From NCBI GenBank assembly GCA_004293285.1, contig RDYF01000029.1, positions 1-63,675 on the forward strand: a stretch of 63,675 nt of DNA, written 5' to 3'. The DNA comes from Verrucomicrobiota bacterium (GTDB taxonomy: Bacteria > Verrucomicrobiota > Verrucomicrobiia > Verrucomicrobiales > Akkermansiaceae). This document shows positions 1-8,791 of this stretch, one piece after another. A program made the translations under genes and the position numbers. The notes under the pieces were generated by a model. That model was not told the origin of the DNA and ran no database searches. It saw only the letters and a list, made by a program, of their open reading frames with translations. How positions within the stretch are numbered: the stretch's first letter is position 1; each line of letters starts with the position of its first letter.

Positions 1-834
1 GTTTGTGCTCGGGCTGCGGAGCGTGCGCAGGTCGATGAAAATCTATCGATCGCGAAACCACTTCGGGTGCTACTTGTGGAAGACAATTTGATCAACCAAA
101 AGCTTGCGCGAACTGTGCTTTCGAAGATGGGCTACAAAGCAGACCTCGCCGTCAATGGTCAAGAGGCGGTGAACATGACTTTACGAAATCGTTATGATGT
201 CGTGTTCATGGATATTCAAATGCCCATTATGGATGGTTTGGAAGCGACGAAATGGATTCGTCAAAACGAGCATATCACGGGATCGAGTCCGACTCGGATC
301 ATCGCGTTGACCGCGAATGCGTTGGCTGGTGATGCGGAAGTGTATTTGGCAGCGGGAATGGACGATTATCTTTCGAAGCCGCTGCGAATTGAAGAATTGC
401 GCAAAGCGCTGAGCCGGGTAGATCAGGTTGGTGAGAATGTTGCCGCGAAGTCGGCGGATGAAACATCGGCGACCCAGAATGCCATTCGTGAGTTGTCCGA
501 ACAATTGTCGCCGGAAGATGCAGTATCGCTTGCGCTCGATTTTAGTGCGGATCTCGATGCGCAAATCGAAGCGATTCGTTCATCGCTTCAAAAAGGAGCG
601 ATCGATGAAGCAAGAAGGAATGCTCATTCATTGCGTGGGAATGCCTCGATCTTCGCTTTGGAGGATTTGCAGCAAGCAGCTCGTGCGATTGAAGATGCTT
701 GTGCGAATGCGCAGCATGATGTTGCACAAGAGGCGTTTGGACGACTCGAGACTGTTGCCAAGAGCTCGGTGGTTTTGTTGAAAAAAGTGATTATGGATGA
801 AGGATCTGCGGATATATTGGAACGAATGTCTTAG
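1..834 (+). CDS. Hybrid histidine kinase, C-terminal REC-Hpt part (truncated by window edge)
   Basis: The frame is open to the left edge, so this is the tail of a longer protein; the GTG at 67 that would give 255 residues lies inside the receiver domain and is not a credible start. The visible part begins with a short linker, then a receiver (REC) domain with the acidic pair ED followed by the phospho-acceptor Asp in the motif FMDIQMP (about residue 49 counted from 67) and the conserved Lys in LSKPL. A helical Hpt domain follows, with the phospho-accepting His in AHSLRG. This is the architecture of a phosphorelay hybrid kinase whose sensor and kinase parts lie outside the window. It sits 10 nt upstream of the sugar transferase gene, so it probably controls or is co-expressed with the polysaccharide operon. 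Confidence 0.85.
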   Translation, partial: VCARAAERAQVDENLSIAKPLRVLLVEDNLINQKLARTVLSKMGYKADLAVNGQEAVNMTLRNRYDVVFMDIQMPIMDGLEATKWIRQNEHITGSSPTRIIALTANALAGDAEVYLAAGMDDYLSKPLRIEELRKALSRVDQVGENVAAKSADETSATQNAIRELSEQLSPEDAVSLALDFSADLDAQIEAIRSSLQKGAIDEARRNAHSLRGNASIFALEDLQQAARAIEDACANAQHDVAQEAFGRLETVAKSSVVLLKKVIMDEGSADILERMS

Positions 835-844
835 CAGTTGAACT

Positions 845-1615
845 ATGGGACAGCAATTAAAGCCTGATGACGAGATCGCGATGCTGCTAGCGGAGCGCAT
901 CAGCGCTGCATGTACTCCCTGGGGCCGTTGGCGCATGGCTTGTTACATGGCATGGAAGCGTTCAGCGTGGCGGTTAACGGTCGGATTTACTCAGTTGGTC
1001 AAAAGGTTGATCGATGTGATGGTAGCGAGCGTATTGTTGCTGTTGCTCTCGCCGTTGATGCTGCTTTTATCTTGGTTGATCAAGCGGGATGGCGGCCCGG
1101 TGTTTTTTCGGCAAACGCGAGTGGGCTATCGAGGGCGTGAATTTGGTATGCTCAAATTTCGCAGCATGTGTGTGGATGCAGAGGCGAGGTTGGCGGAGCT
1201 CTTGCGACAAAATGAGAAAAGTGATGGAATCACCTTTAAGATGAAGAACGATCCGCGCGTGACGAAGATCGGTAGGTTGATTCGCAAGACATCGATGGAT
1301 GAACTGCCACAGCTGATCAATGTGCTAAAGGGTGAAATGTCCTTAGTAGGACCGCGTCCTCCCCTGCCGCGAGAAGTGGCGATGTACTCTGCTGCTGATC
1401 GTCGGAGGTTGATGGCGGTTCCCGGCATTACTTGCCTGTGGCAAATTGGCGAGCGATCTGGTGGTTTGTTAGAAGTGGGCGATAGAAATCAGATTGACTT
1501 TGCGGAGCAGGTGATGTTGGATGTGAGATACATTGAAAGTCAATCGTTGTGGAAAGATTTGTGGATTCTCATCAAGACAGTGCCAGCAGTGTTGTTCGGA
1601 AAAGGAGGGGTATGA
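845..1615 (+). CDS. Undecaprenyl-phosphate sugar phosphotransferase (initiating polyprenol glycosyltransferase)
   Basis: Bacterial sugar transferase family (WcaJ/ExoY/WbaP-like monotopic phosphoglycosyl transferases), which move a sugar-1-phosphate from a UDP-sugar to undecaprenyl phosphate and so start repeat-unit assembly at the inner membrane. A hydrophobic re-entrant segment lies near residues 53-80, followed by the family motifs PVFFRQTRVG, LKFRSM, the catalytic Asp-Glu in SMDELPQL, and GEMSLVGPRP. The 256-residue length fits the minimal catalytic form (ExoY-like) with an extra N-terminal segment of about 50 residues rather than the long WbaP form. Its stop overlaps the next start (ATGA). 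The sugar handled cannot be told from sequence. Confidence 0.93.
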   Translation: MGQQLKPDDEIAMLLAERISAACTPWGRWRMACYMAWKRSAWRLTVGFTQLVKRLIDVMVASVLLLLLSPLMLLLSWLIKRDGGPVFFRQTRVGYRGREFGMLKFRSMCVDAEARLAELLRQNEKSDGITFKMKNDPRVTKIGRLIRKTSMDELPQLINVLKGEMSLVGPRPPLPREVAMYSAADRRRLMAVPGITCLWQIGERSGGLLEVGDRNQIDFAEQVMLDVRYIESQSLWKDLWILIKTVPAVLFGKGGV

Positions 1616-2853
1616 AGAAAGCCTTTCTGATATGTCCTGATCAGCGGCCTGGTTTATCTGATGTTCTAACGGAATTGCCGTTGGTATTGCAGATTTATTT
1701 GGGTAAGCCCTATCTTGATCATGCGATTACGGGATTGGTCAGCAAGGGATATGAGCAAGTGACGGTTTACGCGAGCGACAGGCCGGCCGAAGTGCGGGAG
1801 TATCTTGCAGATGCCGGAGCGTGGGGAGTTGCCATTTCGGTGGTGAGTTGTGCGAAAGAAAAAACGGTAGAGCAAGTTCGGCAGGAATGTGAATGCGATG
1901 ATGACCGAGACATTTACCTCTTGGATTCTCTGCCGCAATTGCCGGAAGTTCCGATTTTGCGTGATATGTCGACATGGCATCAATCGCGAGCGAGCTTGCT
2001 GACTTTGCTTTTGCGGAATCAAATGGGTGTGATCGAAAAATCCCCTGGAGTCTGGCTGGGCTTGAAAGCCAAAGTGTCGGCGACAGTTGTCGTAGAGCCT
2101 CCTGCATGGATTGGGCATCATGTCATCCTTCGTGAAGGAGTAAAGGTGGGTCCCATGTCTTATTTAGAGAGTCATGTGATGATGGATCGGAATGCTGAAG
2201 TCGAAAATAGCACCGTCAACGAGAGGACATATGTGGGCCAGATGACAAATGTTAAAACGTCGGTGGCTCATGGTGGGCAACTGGTGAATTGGTTGACTGG
2301 TTCACGAGTCAAGATTGTCGATCATTTCTTGCTGGCGCGGCTTGATGCGCCGCGTTGTGCTGCTTCTGGAATGGGTGGACGACTCACGGCTCTGTTGTGC
2401 ATGATTTTGACTTCTCCTGTGATTCTTGTTGCATGGCTGGGTAGCCTTCGATCGGGGGGTGAATGGTTGATTCGCAAAAAAGCCGTGCGAGTATTAGCTG
2501 CAGGAGAAGAGGCTCAGGTGATCACATACGGTGAATTTGCCTGTTTGTGGGGAGCGTGGTCGCGTTGGCCACGGCTTTGGCGAATTGTGACGGGAGACTT
2601 TTGCTGGGTGGGAAACCCGCCGCTGGATCAAAACCAAGCTTCTCAACTCACCGAGGAATTTGAGCGTCTTTGGCTGCGCGTGCCTCCGGCGATTTTCACT
2701 GCACCGGAAGCAGAAGGGTCGTGTGAACCATGGGATGACGAAGCACGACTCCATGCGGCGATGTTTGCGAGTCAAGCTACGTCAGCATGGCGCAGACGCA
2801 TCTTGCGTCGAGGCATTCTTTCGCTATTCTTAAAGCAATCATTACGACCATGA
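1612..2853 (+). CDS. Nucleotidyltransferase-like / left-handed beta-helix / degenerate sugar-transferase fusion
   Basis: The start at 1612 is supported by AAAGGAGGGG just upstream and by a 4-nt overlap with the sugar transferase stop. Three parts are visible. Residues about 1-110 resemble NDP-sugar nucleotidyltransferases (GKPYLDHAITGL matches the usual GKP-L-H segment) but the Gly-rich nucleotide-binding signature is missing. Residues about 140-240 look like hexapeptide beta-helix repeats (AWIGHHVILREGVKVGP). After a hydrophobic segment near residues 258-280, the stretch LWRIVTGDFCWVGNPPL mirrors the LPQLxNVLxGDMSLVGPRP region of the neighbouring sugar transferase, but the catalytic Asp-Glu pair is absent. 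It is probably a non-catalytic or regulatory relative of the initiating enzymes. The fusion reading is inference; the neighbours and overlap are seen directly. Confidence 0.6.
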   Translation: MKKAFLICPDQRPGLSDVLTELPLVLQIYLGKPYLDHAITGLVSKGYEQVTVYASDRPAEVREYLADAGAWGVAISVVSCAKEKTVEQVRQECECDDDRDIYLLDSLPQLPEVPILRDMSTWHQSRASLLTLLLRNQMGVIEKSPGVWLGLKAKVSATVVVEPPAWIGHHVILREGVKVGPMSYLESHVMMDRNAEVENSTVNERTYVGQMTNVKTSVAHGGQLVNWLTGSRVKIVDHFLLARLDAPRCAASGMGGRLTALLCMILTSPVILVAWLGSLRSGGEWLIRKKAVRVLAAGEEAQVITYGEFACLWGAWSRWPRLWRIVTGDFCWVGNPPLDQNQASQLTEEFERLWLRVPPAIFTAPEAEGSCEPWDDEARLHAAMFASQATSAWRRRILRRGILSLFLKQSLRP

Positions 2854-3149
2854 ACATAGAGACCATAGAGAAACAATTGAAAGTCAGTGGGATTAGCGAA
2901 TTATCGGCTCTGAACGCACGCGAGCTGAAATCGGAGGTGATCAAAAAATTTGATAGTGGGATCGTCGACATTGACTTTGATGCAAGCGAGTTGAGTTTCA
3001 TCGACTCCAGCGGCTTGGGCGCATTGATATCGTTGCAAAAAGCGACCTCAATGCGCAATGGCTTACTGCGTATCATTCGTCCATCGGAGCAAACGCAGCA
3101 GATCTTAGAGTTGACACGATTGCATCGCGTTTTTGAAATTGTAGCATGA
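2850..3149 (+). CDS. STAS-domain anti-sigma factor antagonist (SpoIIAA-like)
   Basis: A 99-residue single-domain STAS protein. The segment ELSFIDSSGLGAL carries the conserved DSSGLG motif; the second Ser, near residue 54, is where family members are phosphorylated by an HATPase-type kinase and dephosphorylated by a PP2C phosphatase. The ATG overlaps the previous stop (ATGA), and the gene's own stop overlaps the start of the kinase/phosphatase gene, so the two partners are made in a coupled way. In known systems the unphosphorylated STAS protein sequesters the anti-sigma kinase. No sigma gene is adjacent, so the output could be a distant sigma factor or a direct effect on a polysaccharide enzyme. 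Confidence 0.88.
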   Translation: MNIETIEKQLKVSGISELSALNARELKSEVIKKFDSGIVDIDFDASELSFIDSSGLGALISLQKATSMRNGLLRIIRPSEQTQQILELTRLHRVFEIVA

Positions 3150-4855
3150 TTCGAACGTCAACATCGCAGGACTCAGTGGGTTTTCAGCGACTAGCCCGTT
3201 CGTGGTATTGGGAAGCGGAAGCGACTCTTGAATCAGCACGGGAAGCATCGCGAGGCATACGCGACTTCATTGCCGATGTGGGGCTGCCTCTCGATGAGCA
3301 GACAGCGTGGGAATTGCTCGTATCCGAAGCGGCAAACAACTGCGCCGTTCACGGTGCCGTTCTTGGTCGGGCCTGCAAGCTCGATCTGTTGGTTACAGTC
3401 ATGCCCGAAAAAGTGATGCTGCGCATGGGTGATACAGGTCCGGGATTTGACTGGCCCGACACAACCGACTTGCCGGATGAAACATCGGAGAGTGGTCGTG
3501 GATTGTATTTGATCGACACCTTGACGGATGCTCGGCACTACGTCCGTGCCAAAGGGAGGAATGTATTGGAAGTGGAAAGGCTCTTTGCCACTCCAGCGGT
3601 ATTGGAAGATCAAGAGGAGACTTTACGAACGATGACAGAAGAATTGTCGTCTTGTTATGAGAGTTTATCGTCGATCTTCCATTTCATCTCCGAAGCTCGG
3701 AGTGCCGATTCGCTTGAGTCGTTTGCCAGTCGACTGCTGGATCACTTGACCTTATGCACTTCATCCGATTTTGGAGTATTGCGTGTGATGCGAGACGGCA
3801 AACTGGAGACTTGTGCGCTGAGTGGCGTGGAAGATTTTTCGCCCTTGGGGATCGAAGAGGAATCAGCCCGTGACTTTTTGGATCGATGGTTTACGGGCAT
3901 GCAGCATGGTTTTCCTCATGGCCCTACACTAACGGGGATCGTTCATCCATTTCATCATCATGAGTTGGAGTTAGGTTCCATTATGCTCGGTCGATACGAC
4001 GAGTCGTTGCCGTTTAACGCGGTAGAAGAAAACATGATCCGCACATTTGCCGAATTTTTTACGCAGCATTTGTTAGGATTGCAGCATGAGCAGGCTGCCA
4101 TTGAATTTCGTGTAGCTCAGAGGGAATTCGAGCTCGCTGCGGAAATTCAGCGCTCTCTTTTGCCGCCGGAGCAGGAACCGGAACGTGGTGTCGTAGCGAC
4201 AGGGAATTGCGAGAGTGCTTTGTCGATTGGTGGTGATTTTTACGATTTGATCCCGATCGCTGGCAAGGGCTATTTTTTTGTCCTAGGCGATGTTATGGGA
4301 AAAGGTGTGGCAGCGAGCATGATGGCCGCTGTAACGAGATCAGCAGTTCGATCGCACGCAGAGGTTTACTGTCAGCCCGCGGAACTACTTCGTAGAGTAT
4401 CAGAGCAATTGTATGAGGATCTGGATCGGCTTGAGATGTTTGTAACCTTGGTGGTGGGAATGGTCGATCAAGAAACAGGAGAGATTCGTGTTGCAAATGC
4501 GGGGCATTGCCCGGTGCTCGTCACGCAGGGAAAAGCCACCATTTTATTAGAACCGGAGAACCCGCCAGTGGGCATCGATCCACGGCCGCATTATCCCGAG
4601 CTCAGCGTGAAAATTCGCGAAAGCGTCAAGATTTTGGCATTCAGTGATGGCTTGGTTGATCCTCGCAACAAGCGAAAATCTTTTCAAGACGAGCATGAAC
4701 TGGCAGCGTGGTGGACTGAGGCAAGTGGCAATGCGGGTCATGCGGATGAGCTGAAAAAGCTTTTGTTAAATCATCTTGAAAACGATAGCAAATCTGCTTT
4801 GATTGCCGATGACCAGACGTTCATCATTATCACGTGTGAACCTCAACCGATCTAA
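3146..4855 (+). CDS. Partner-switching regulator: HATPase kinase + GAF + PP2C (SpoIIE/RsbU-type) phosphatase
   Basis: A 569-residue fusion. Residues about 15-145 are an RsbW-type HATPase domain with an N box (EAANNCAVHG, 61-70), DTGPGF (96-101) and GRGL (117-120). Residues about 170-315 are a GAF-like sensor region. Residues about 330-565 are a PP2C/SpoIIE phosphatase with metal-site motifs IGGDFYD (361-367) and GDVMGKG (381-387) and a late SDGLVD. Anti-sigma kinase and phosphatase activities that are separate proteins in Bacillus are therefore joined here. The obvious substrate is the STAS protein encoded just upstream with a 4-nt overlap. A single-REC gene follows 5 nt downstream and could gate it. 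It should be cytoplasmic; no membrane segment is seen. Confidence 0.9.
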   Translation: MIRTSTSQDSVGFQRLARSWYWEAEATLESAREASRGIRDFIADVGLPLDEQTAWELLVSEAANNCAVHGAVLGRACKLDLLVTVMPEKVMLRMGDTGPGFDWPDTTDLPDETSESGRGLYLIDTLTDARHYVRAKGRNVLEVERLFATPAVLEDQEETLRTMTEELSSCYESLSSIFHFISEARSADSLESFASRLLDHLTLCTSSDFGVLRVMRDGKLETCALSGVEDFSPLGIEEESARDFLDRWFTGMQHGFPHGPTLTGIVHPFHHHELELGSIMLGRYDESLPFNAVEENMIRTFAEFFTQHLLGLQHEQAAIEFRVAQREFELAAEIQRSLLPPEQEPERGVVATGNCESALSIGGDFYDLIPIAGKGYFFVLGDVMGKGVAASMMAAVTRSAVRSHAEVYCQPAELLRRVSEQLYEDLDRLEMFVTLVVGMVDQETGEIRVANAGHCPVLVTQGKATILLEPENPPVGIDPRPHYPELSVKIRESVKILAFSDGLVDPRNKRKSFQDEHELAAWWTEASGNAGHADELKKLLLNHLENDSKSALIADDQTFIIITCEPQPI

Positions 4856-4860
4856 CCACT

Positions 4861-5232
4861 ATGGCTAACCTCGTCATTGCTGAAGATGCCCCCCACATGC
4901 TTAGGTTATTAGAAATGACCTTGCGCAAGAAGGGGCATCGTTGGACATCCGTGCGGAGTGGTGATGCGGCTCTTGCGGCGATCAAAAAGTTGAAGCCGGA
5001 TGCGGCCATTCTTGATATTATGATGCCTGGCATGGATGGCTTAGCCGTGCTGGGAGAGTTAAAAAAAGATCCAACAACCGAGCAAACGCCCGTGATCATT
5101 TTAACTGCGCTCGGTCATTCGATCACCCAACAGCAAGCAATATCGTCGGGCGCTGCGGCGTTTTTGACCAAACCATTTAGTCCCATTAGTTTATTAAAAA
5201 TTATCGATGAAATAATCCCCCCCAGCGAGTGA
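4861..5232 (+). CDS. Single-domain response regulator (CheY-like)
   Basis: A 123-residue stand-alone receiver. The acidic residues in VIAEDAP, the phospho-acceptor Asp in ILDIMMPGMDG, the Thr in ILTALG and the Lys in LTKPFSP are all present. There is no output domain, so it must act by protein contact, most simply on the preceding kinase/phosphatase or as a relay intermediate with the upstream REC-Hpt protein. The gene starts 5 nt after the phosphatase stop, and its TGA overlaps a GTG start for the next gene (GTGA). Confidence 0.9.
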   Translation: MANLVIAEDAPHMLRLLEMTLRKKGHRWTSVRSGDAALAAIKKLKPDAAILDIMMPGMDGLAVLGELKKDPTTEQTPVIILTALGHSITQQQAISSGAAAFLTKPFSPISLLKIIDEIIPPSE

Positions 5233-6389
5233 AAGAAAAGTTGTCATTATTCATTATGGTCGATGCGTGTGGATGGGAGATCGTGAAAGATCACCCCTTC
5301 TTGCGTAACATCGCTCCTCATCGTCGAAAGCTTGAAAGTGTTTTTGGCTACAGTTCAACCTGCGTGCCGTCGATTCTTTCTGGTCGTTGGCCCGATGAGC
5401 ATCGCAACTGGTGTTATTTCATCTACGATCCAGAGCATTCTCCCTTTCGCTCGCTGCGTTTGTTGCGCTGGCTGCCCACTGCGCTGACGAGTCGTAGGAT
5501 TGTGCGTCGTTACCTCACCAAGTTGGTCAAGGTGCGATTGAACTTTCGAGGTTATTTCGATCTATACAACATTCCCTTTCGGTACATTCATTTGTTCGAC
5601 TTCACGGAGAAAAAAAGTCCGTTGAAGCCAGGAGGCATGAATCGAGGGACGAACGTCTTTGATTTGCTAGAAGAAAAAAAGGTTCCTTATTACGTGACCG
5701 ACCCCTCCTTGCCTGAATCGGAGCACTTACGCATCTTGTTGGATGAAATTCGGAGCAAGCGGATCGATTTTGCTTTTCAGTATTGGGCTGGGCTGGATGG
5801 TCTTTTGCACATGGTGGGCAACGACTCGCCGGAGATTCCGCAGAAGTTGGATCATTACCAGGGATGGATTGAGCAGTTGATGACCATCGCCCGTGAAAAT
5901 TATCGCGAAGTGGAATTGCACGTTTTTAGCGATCACGGCATGGCGAATTGCGATCGATTGCTGGATTTGCGTTCGAAAATCGATGAGCTCGATCTGCGCA
6001 TGGGTGTGGACTACGCCGTGGTGTATGATTCGACGATGGCACGCTTCTGGTTTTTGAAGTCGGGAGTCAGGGAGCGTGTGGAGCAAGTGCTATCGGGTGT
6101 TCCCGAGGGACGCATCATGGGGGAAGACGAATTGCGGAGATACCGAGCCTATTTTGACGATCATCAATTTGGCGAATTGATTTGGCTCGCGCAAGAAGGT
6201 GTGTTGATTGTGCCCAGCCATATGGGAGAAAGGCCGATTCGGGCGATGCATGGCTATCATCCGACAGATCCGCAAAGCTATGCGACATTGTTTAGCAATA
6301 CAGATGATGTGCCGGATGACATCACCCACATTCCACACATTTACCGTTTGATGGAAAAAGCCATTCACTGGCACGCGGAAAATCGATGA
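5229..6389 (+). CDS. Alkaline-phosphatase-superfamily hydrolase/phosphotransferase (type I phosphodiesterase-like)
   Basis: A 386-residue protein with the scattered metal-site motifs of the AlkP superfamily: Asp in MVDACG near residue 12, the likely nucleophile Thr in YSSTCVPS near residue 44, Asp/His in WAGLDGLLH, Asp-His in SDHGM and a late His in HGYHP. There is no signal peptide or clear membrane anchor, so it is probably cytoplasmic. The family hydrolyses or transfers phosphate esters; here a role in making or removing a phospho-substituent on a polymer precursor is plausible but unproven. Starts at GTG overlapping the REC stop and overlaps the next glycosyltransferase start (ATGA). Confidence 0.75.
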   Translation: MKEKLSLFIMVDACGWEIVKDHPFLRNIAPHRRKLESVFGYSSTCVPSILSGRWPDEHRNWCYFIYDPEHSPFRSLRLLRWLPTALTSRRIVRRYLTKLVKVRLNFRGYFDLYNIPFRYIHLFDFTEKKSPLKPGGMNRGTNVFDLLEEKKVPYYVTDPSLPESEHLRILLDEIRSKRIDFAFQYWAGLDGLLHMVGNDSPEIPQKLDHYQGWIEQLMTIARENYREVELHVFSDHGMANCDRLLDLRSKIDELDLRMGVDYAVVYDSTMARFWFLKSGVRERVEQVLSGVPEGRIMGEDELRRYRAYFDDHQFGELIWLAQEGVLIVPSHMGERPIRAMHGYHPTDPQSYATLFSNTDDVPDDITHIPHIYRLMEKAIHWHAENR

Positions 6390-7663
6390 AAGAGCAAAAG
6401 ATCATTCATGTGCCAAGGCGCTTTGTTTCACACGAGTGGGGTGGAACAGAGACCGTGATTTTGGAGATTTCAAAGCAGCAACGGGCGCTTGGGATGAATC
6501 CTCAAATCATGACGTCGATGGCTTTGGCTGAGTCGGGTTGCGATCATGAGACGATTCAGGACATTGAGGTTCATCGCTTTCCACATCTTTATCCGTTTTG
6601 GGGCTTAGCGGATGCGGATCGTGCAGCGATGGACAAGAAAGGAGGCAATCTCTTTTCCTGGTCACTGTTTCGGGCTCTGTGTCAAGAGGCTGACGTTCGG
6701 TTGTATCATGCTCATGCATTGAAGCGTTTGGGAGGGATGGTGCGAACAGCAGCTCGTTGGAATGGCAAACCTTACGTAGTCTCGCTGCATGGTGGAATCT
6801 TTGATGTCCCTGCTGCGGAGCTAGCAGATTTGACAAAGCCGATACAAGGCAAGTGGGAATGGGGTAAGCCTCTAGGGGCTTTATTGGGCGCGCGGAGGGT
6901 GCTAGAAGATGCCGATCACGTGATATGTGTCGGCGAGAGTGAATCGCTCAAAGCTCGTCAGCAGTTGAGTCACGACCGCGTCAGTTATCTGCCGAATGGA
7001 GTGGATGCTTCACGTTTTGCTACTGGCGATGGTCGTGCATTTCGTGAAAAATGGGGCATATCGGCGGACGCATTTTTGGTCGTGAACATGGGTCGGATCG
7101 ACTCACAGAAAAATCAATTGGGGTTGGTGCGTGGTTTCGCTCGTTTTCGGGCTTCGGTTCCTGAAGCGCAATTGCTGTTAATTGGTCCGGTGACACAGCC
7201 GGCGTATTTGCAACAAATTCGTCAACTGATCGCATCTGAGGGTTTAGAGCAGTCCGTTCAAATCATACCTGGTCTAGAAAATGGAAGCCAGGATTTGGTG
7301 GATGCGTACCATGCCGCGGACGTTTTTGTTTTGGCGTCTCGTCATGAGCCGTTTGGCATTGTGGTATTGGAAGCTTGGTGTGCGGGTTGTGCCGTGATTG
7401 TAAGTCGTGTCGGTGGATTGCAGTCTTTGGTTCGAGATGGCGAAACGGGAATCTTTTTCGATCCCGATGCCGCAGATGCGGATGAGCAGTTAGCAATGGC
7501 TCTCAAGAGTTTGCAGGAAAACGAACAAAAGCGTCGATTCATGGGGCAAGCGGGACGGAGAGAAGCGATTGAGAACTACGAGTGGTCGCGCATCACACAG
7601 CGCCTGGAGCTGATTTACCAGCAAGCGGAGGCCCACGCGAAGAAGAGAAAGGAGGGTGGGTGA
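6386..7663 (+). CDS. Glycosyltransferase family 4 (GT-B fold)
   Basis: A 425-residue GT4-type enzyme. The N-terminal acceptor half has the glycine-rich loop in EWGGTETVI, and the C-terminal half has the family's E-x7-E signature in HEPFGIVVLEAW plus a preceding YLPNGVD segment. These enzymes add a nucleotide-activated sugar to a lipid-linked intermediate on the inner face of the membrane. It overlaps both neighbours (ATGA in front, TGATG behind). Donor and acceptor cannot be assigned from the sequence. Confidence 0.9.
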   Translation: MKEQKIIHVPRRFVSHEWGGTETVILEISKQQRALGMNPQIMTSMALAESGCDHETIQDIEVHRFPHLYPFWGLADADRAAMDKKGGNLFSWSLFRALCQEADVRLYHAHALKRLGGMVRTAARWNGKPYVVSLHGGIFDVPAAELADLTKPIQGKWEWGKPLGALLGARRVLEDADHVICVGESESLKARQQLSHDRVSYLPNGVDASRFATGDGRAFREKWGISADAFLVVNMGRIDSQKNQLGLVRGFARFRASVPEAQLLLIGPVTQPAYLQQIRQLIASEGLEQSVQIIPGLENGSQDLVDAYHAADVFVLASRHEPFGIVVLEAWCAGCAVIVSRVGGLQSLVRDGETGIFFDPDAADADEQLAMALKSLQENEQKRRFMGQAGRREAIENYEWSRITQRLELIYQQAEAHAKKRKEGG

Positions 7664-8790
7664 TGTCGCAGAGATTTACCTTAGACGGCTCAGAAGCATT
7701 AGAAAATGAGCTAGAGCAAAGCTGTCATGAAATTGCGCGAGAAGTCGCACGGATTGTTCCATCAGAGATGCTGCAAGCGTTGGTGCTTTGTGGCGGATAC
7801 GGACGAGGCGAAGGTGGAGTCCTGAAAACGGAGAAAGGGGATCGACCTTACAACGATTTGGAGTTTTTTTTGTTCATCCGTGGATTGGCGCGAATCAATG
7901 AGCATCGGTTTGGCTCAGCCATCCATGCGCTGGAGCAAAAGATGACCGCGAAGATTGGCATCGATATCGAATTCAAAATTTCTTCCGTCGAGACCATCGC
8001 TCAAGGAGAGACGACGATGTTTTCTTATGATCTGGTGCAAGGGCATCGGGTTTTTCTTGGCCCTGAGGATGTTTTGCAAACCAGCCAGCACCATACGGAT
8101 GCGCGAAAGATCCCTCTGCATGAAGTGACTCGTCTGTTGATGAATCGTTGCAGTGGATTGTTGTTTGCAAAGAGTCGATTATTGGCGAGTGATTTCTCAC
8201 AAGGTGATGCGGATTTTGTGCTGCGCAACATTCGTAAAGCGCAGTTGGCGATGGGCGATGCCATCTTGGCGATGGAAGGACGCTACCATTGGAGTTGTCG
8301 AAAACGACAGGAGGAGCTGATCCATCATGGTCATCTGTTCATGCCCAAAGAAGAGTTAGAGAGACATCATCGCGAAGGAGTCGAGTTCAAGTTGCATCCT
8401 CGGCAGGCGGTTGAGAGTCGTGAAGAATTATCGTGTTTGCATCAGAAAGTCGTCGATCTGGCATGGTCTGTGTTTGCATTCGTAGAAATGAAGCGACTGC
8501 GTCGGAGTTTCGCCGATCCCGCCATGTATTTGACGTCGGGGGACAAATGTCCTGAGACCAATCAAGTCAAAAACGCCCTGATTCGGCTGCGTTGTTTTGG
8601 TTGGCGAGGGTGGAAAAACGGTTTGGCGTTTCGCTATCCCAGAGAAGCTCTGTTGCATGCCATGGTTGTTTTGTTATGGAGGCCTGAAGAGGTTGATTAC
8701 GGATTTTTATCCAAACAGTGGGTGCAAACCGTGAGTGATTGGCAGCAAGCTGTCGAGTGGTATCAGAAACTATGGAATCGATTCAACTGA
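7663..8790 (+). CDS. Polymerase-beta-type nucleotidyltransferase of unknown substrate
   Basis: The start at 7663 forms TGATG with the preceding stop. The 375-residue protein has the Pol-beta nucleotidyltransferase signature GGYGRGEG near residues 46-53, followed by an acidic pair in YNDLEFFLF and a third acid in GIDIEFKI. These three carboxylates would bind the two metal ions. The remainder is helical and unfamiliar. Families with this fold transfer NMP groups to small molecules, proteins or RNA; none is recognised here. In this operon it may nucleotidylate or activate a polymer building block, which is speculation. A toxin-antitoxin (MNT/HEPN) role is less likely because no HEPN partner is adjacent. 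Confidence 0.65.
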   Translation: MSQRFTLDGSEALENELEQSCHEIAREVARIVPSEMLQALVLCGGYGRGEGGVLKTEKGDRPYNDLEFFLFIRGLARINEHRFGSAIHALEQKMTAKIGIDIEFKISSVETIAQGETTMFSYDLVQGHRVFLGPEDVLQTSQHHTDARKIPLHEVTRLLMNRCSGLLFAKSRLLASDFSQGDADFVLRNIRKAQLAMGDAILAMEGRYHWSCRKRQEELIHHGHLFMPKEELERHHREGVEFKLHPRQAVESREELSCLHQKVVDLAWSVFAFVEMKRLRRSFADPAMYLTSGDKCPETNQVKNALIRLRCFGWRGWKNGLAFRYPREALLHAMVVLLWRPEEVDYGFLSKQWVQTVSDWQQAVEWYQKLWNRFN

Positions 8791-8791
8791 G

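Noticed and set aside
7663..8790. MNT-HEPN toxin-antitoxin pair
   Set aside because: A nucleotidyltransferase signature is present but no HEPN partner is adjacent, and the protein is much longer than an MNT antitoxin.
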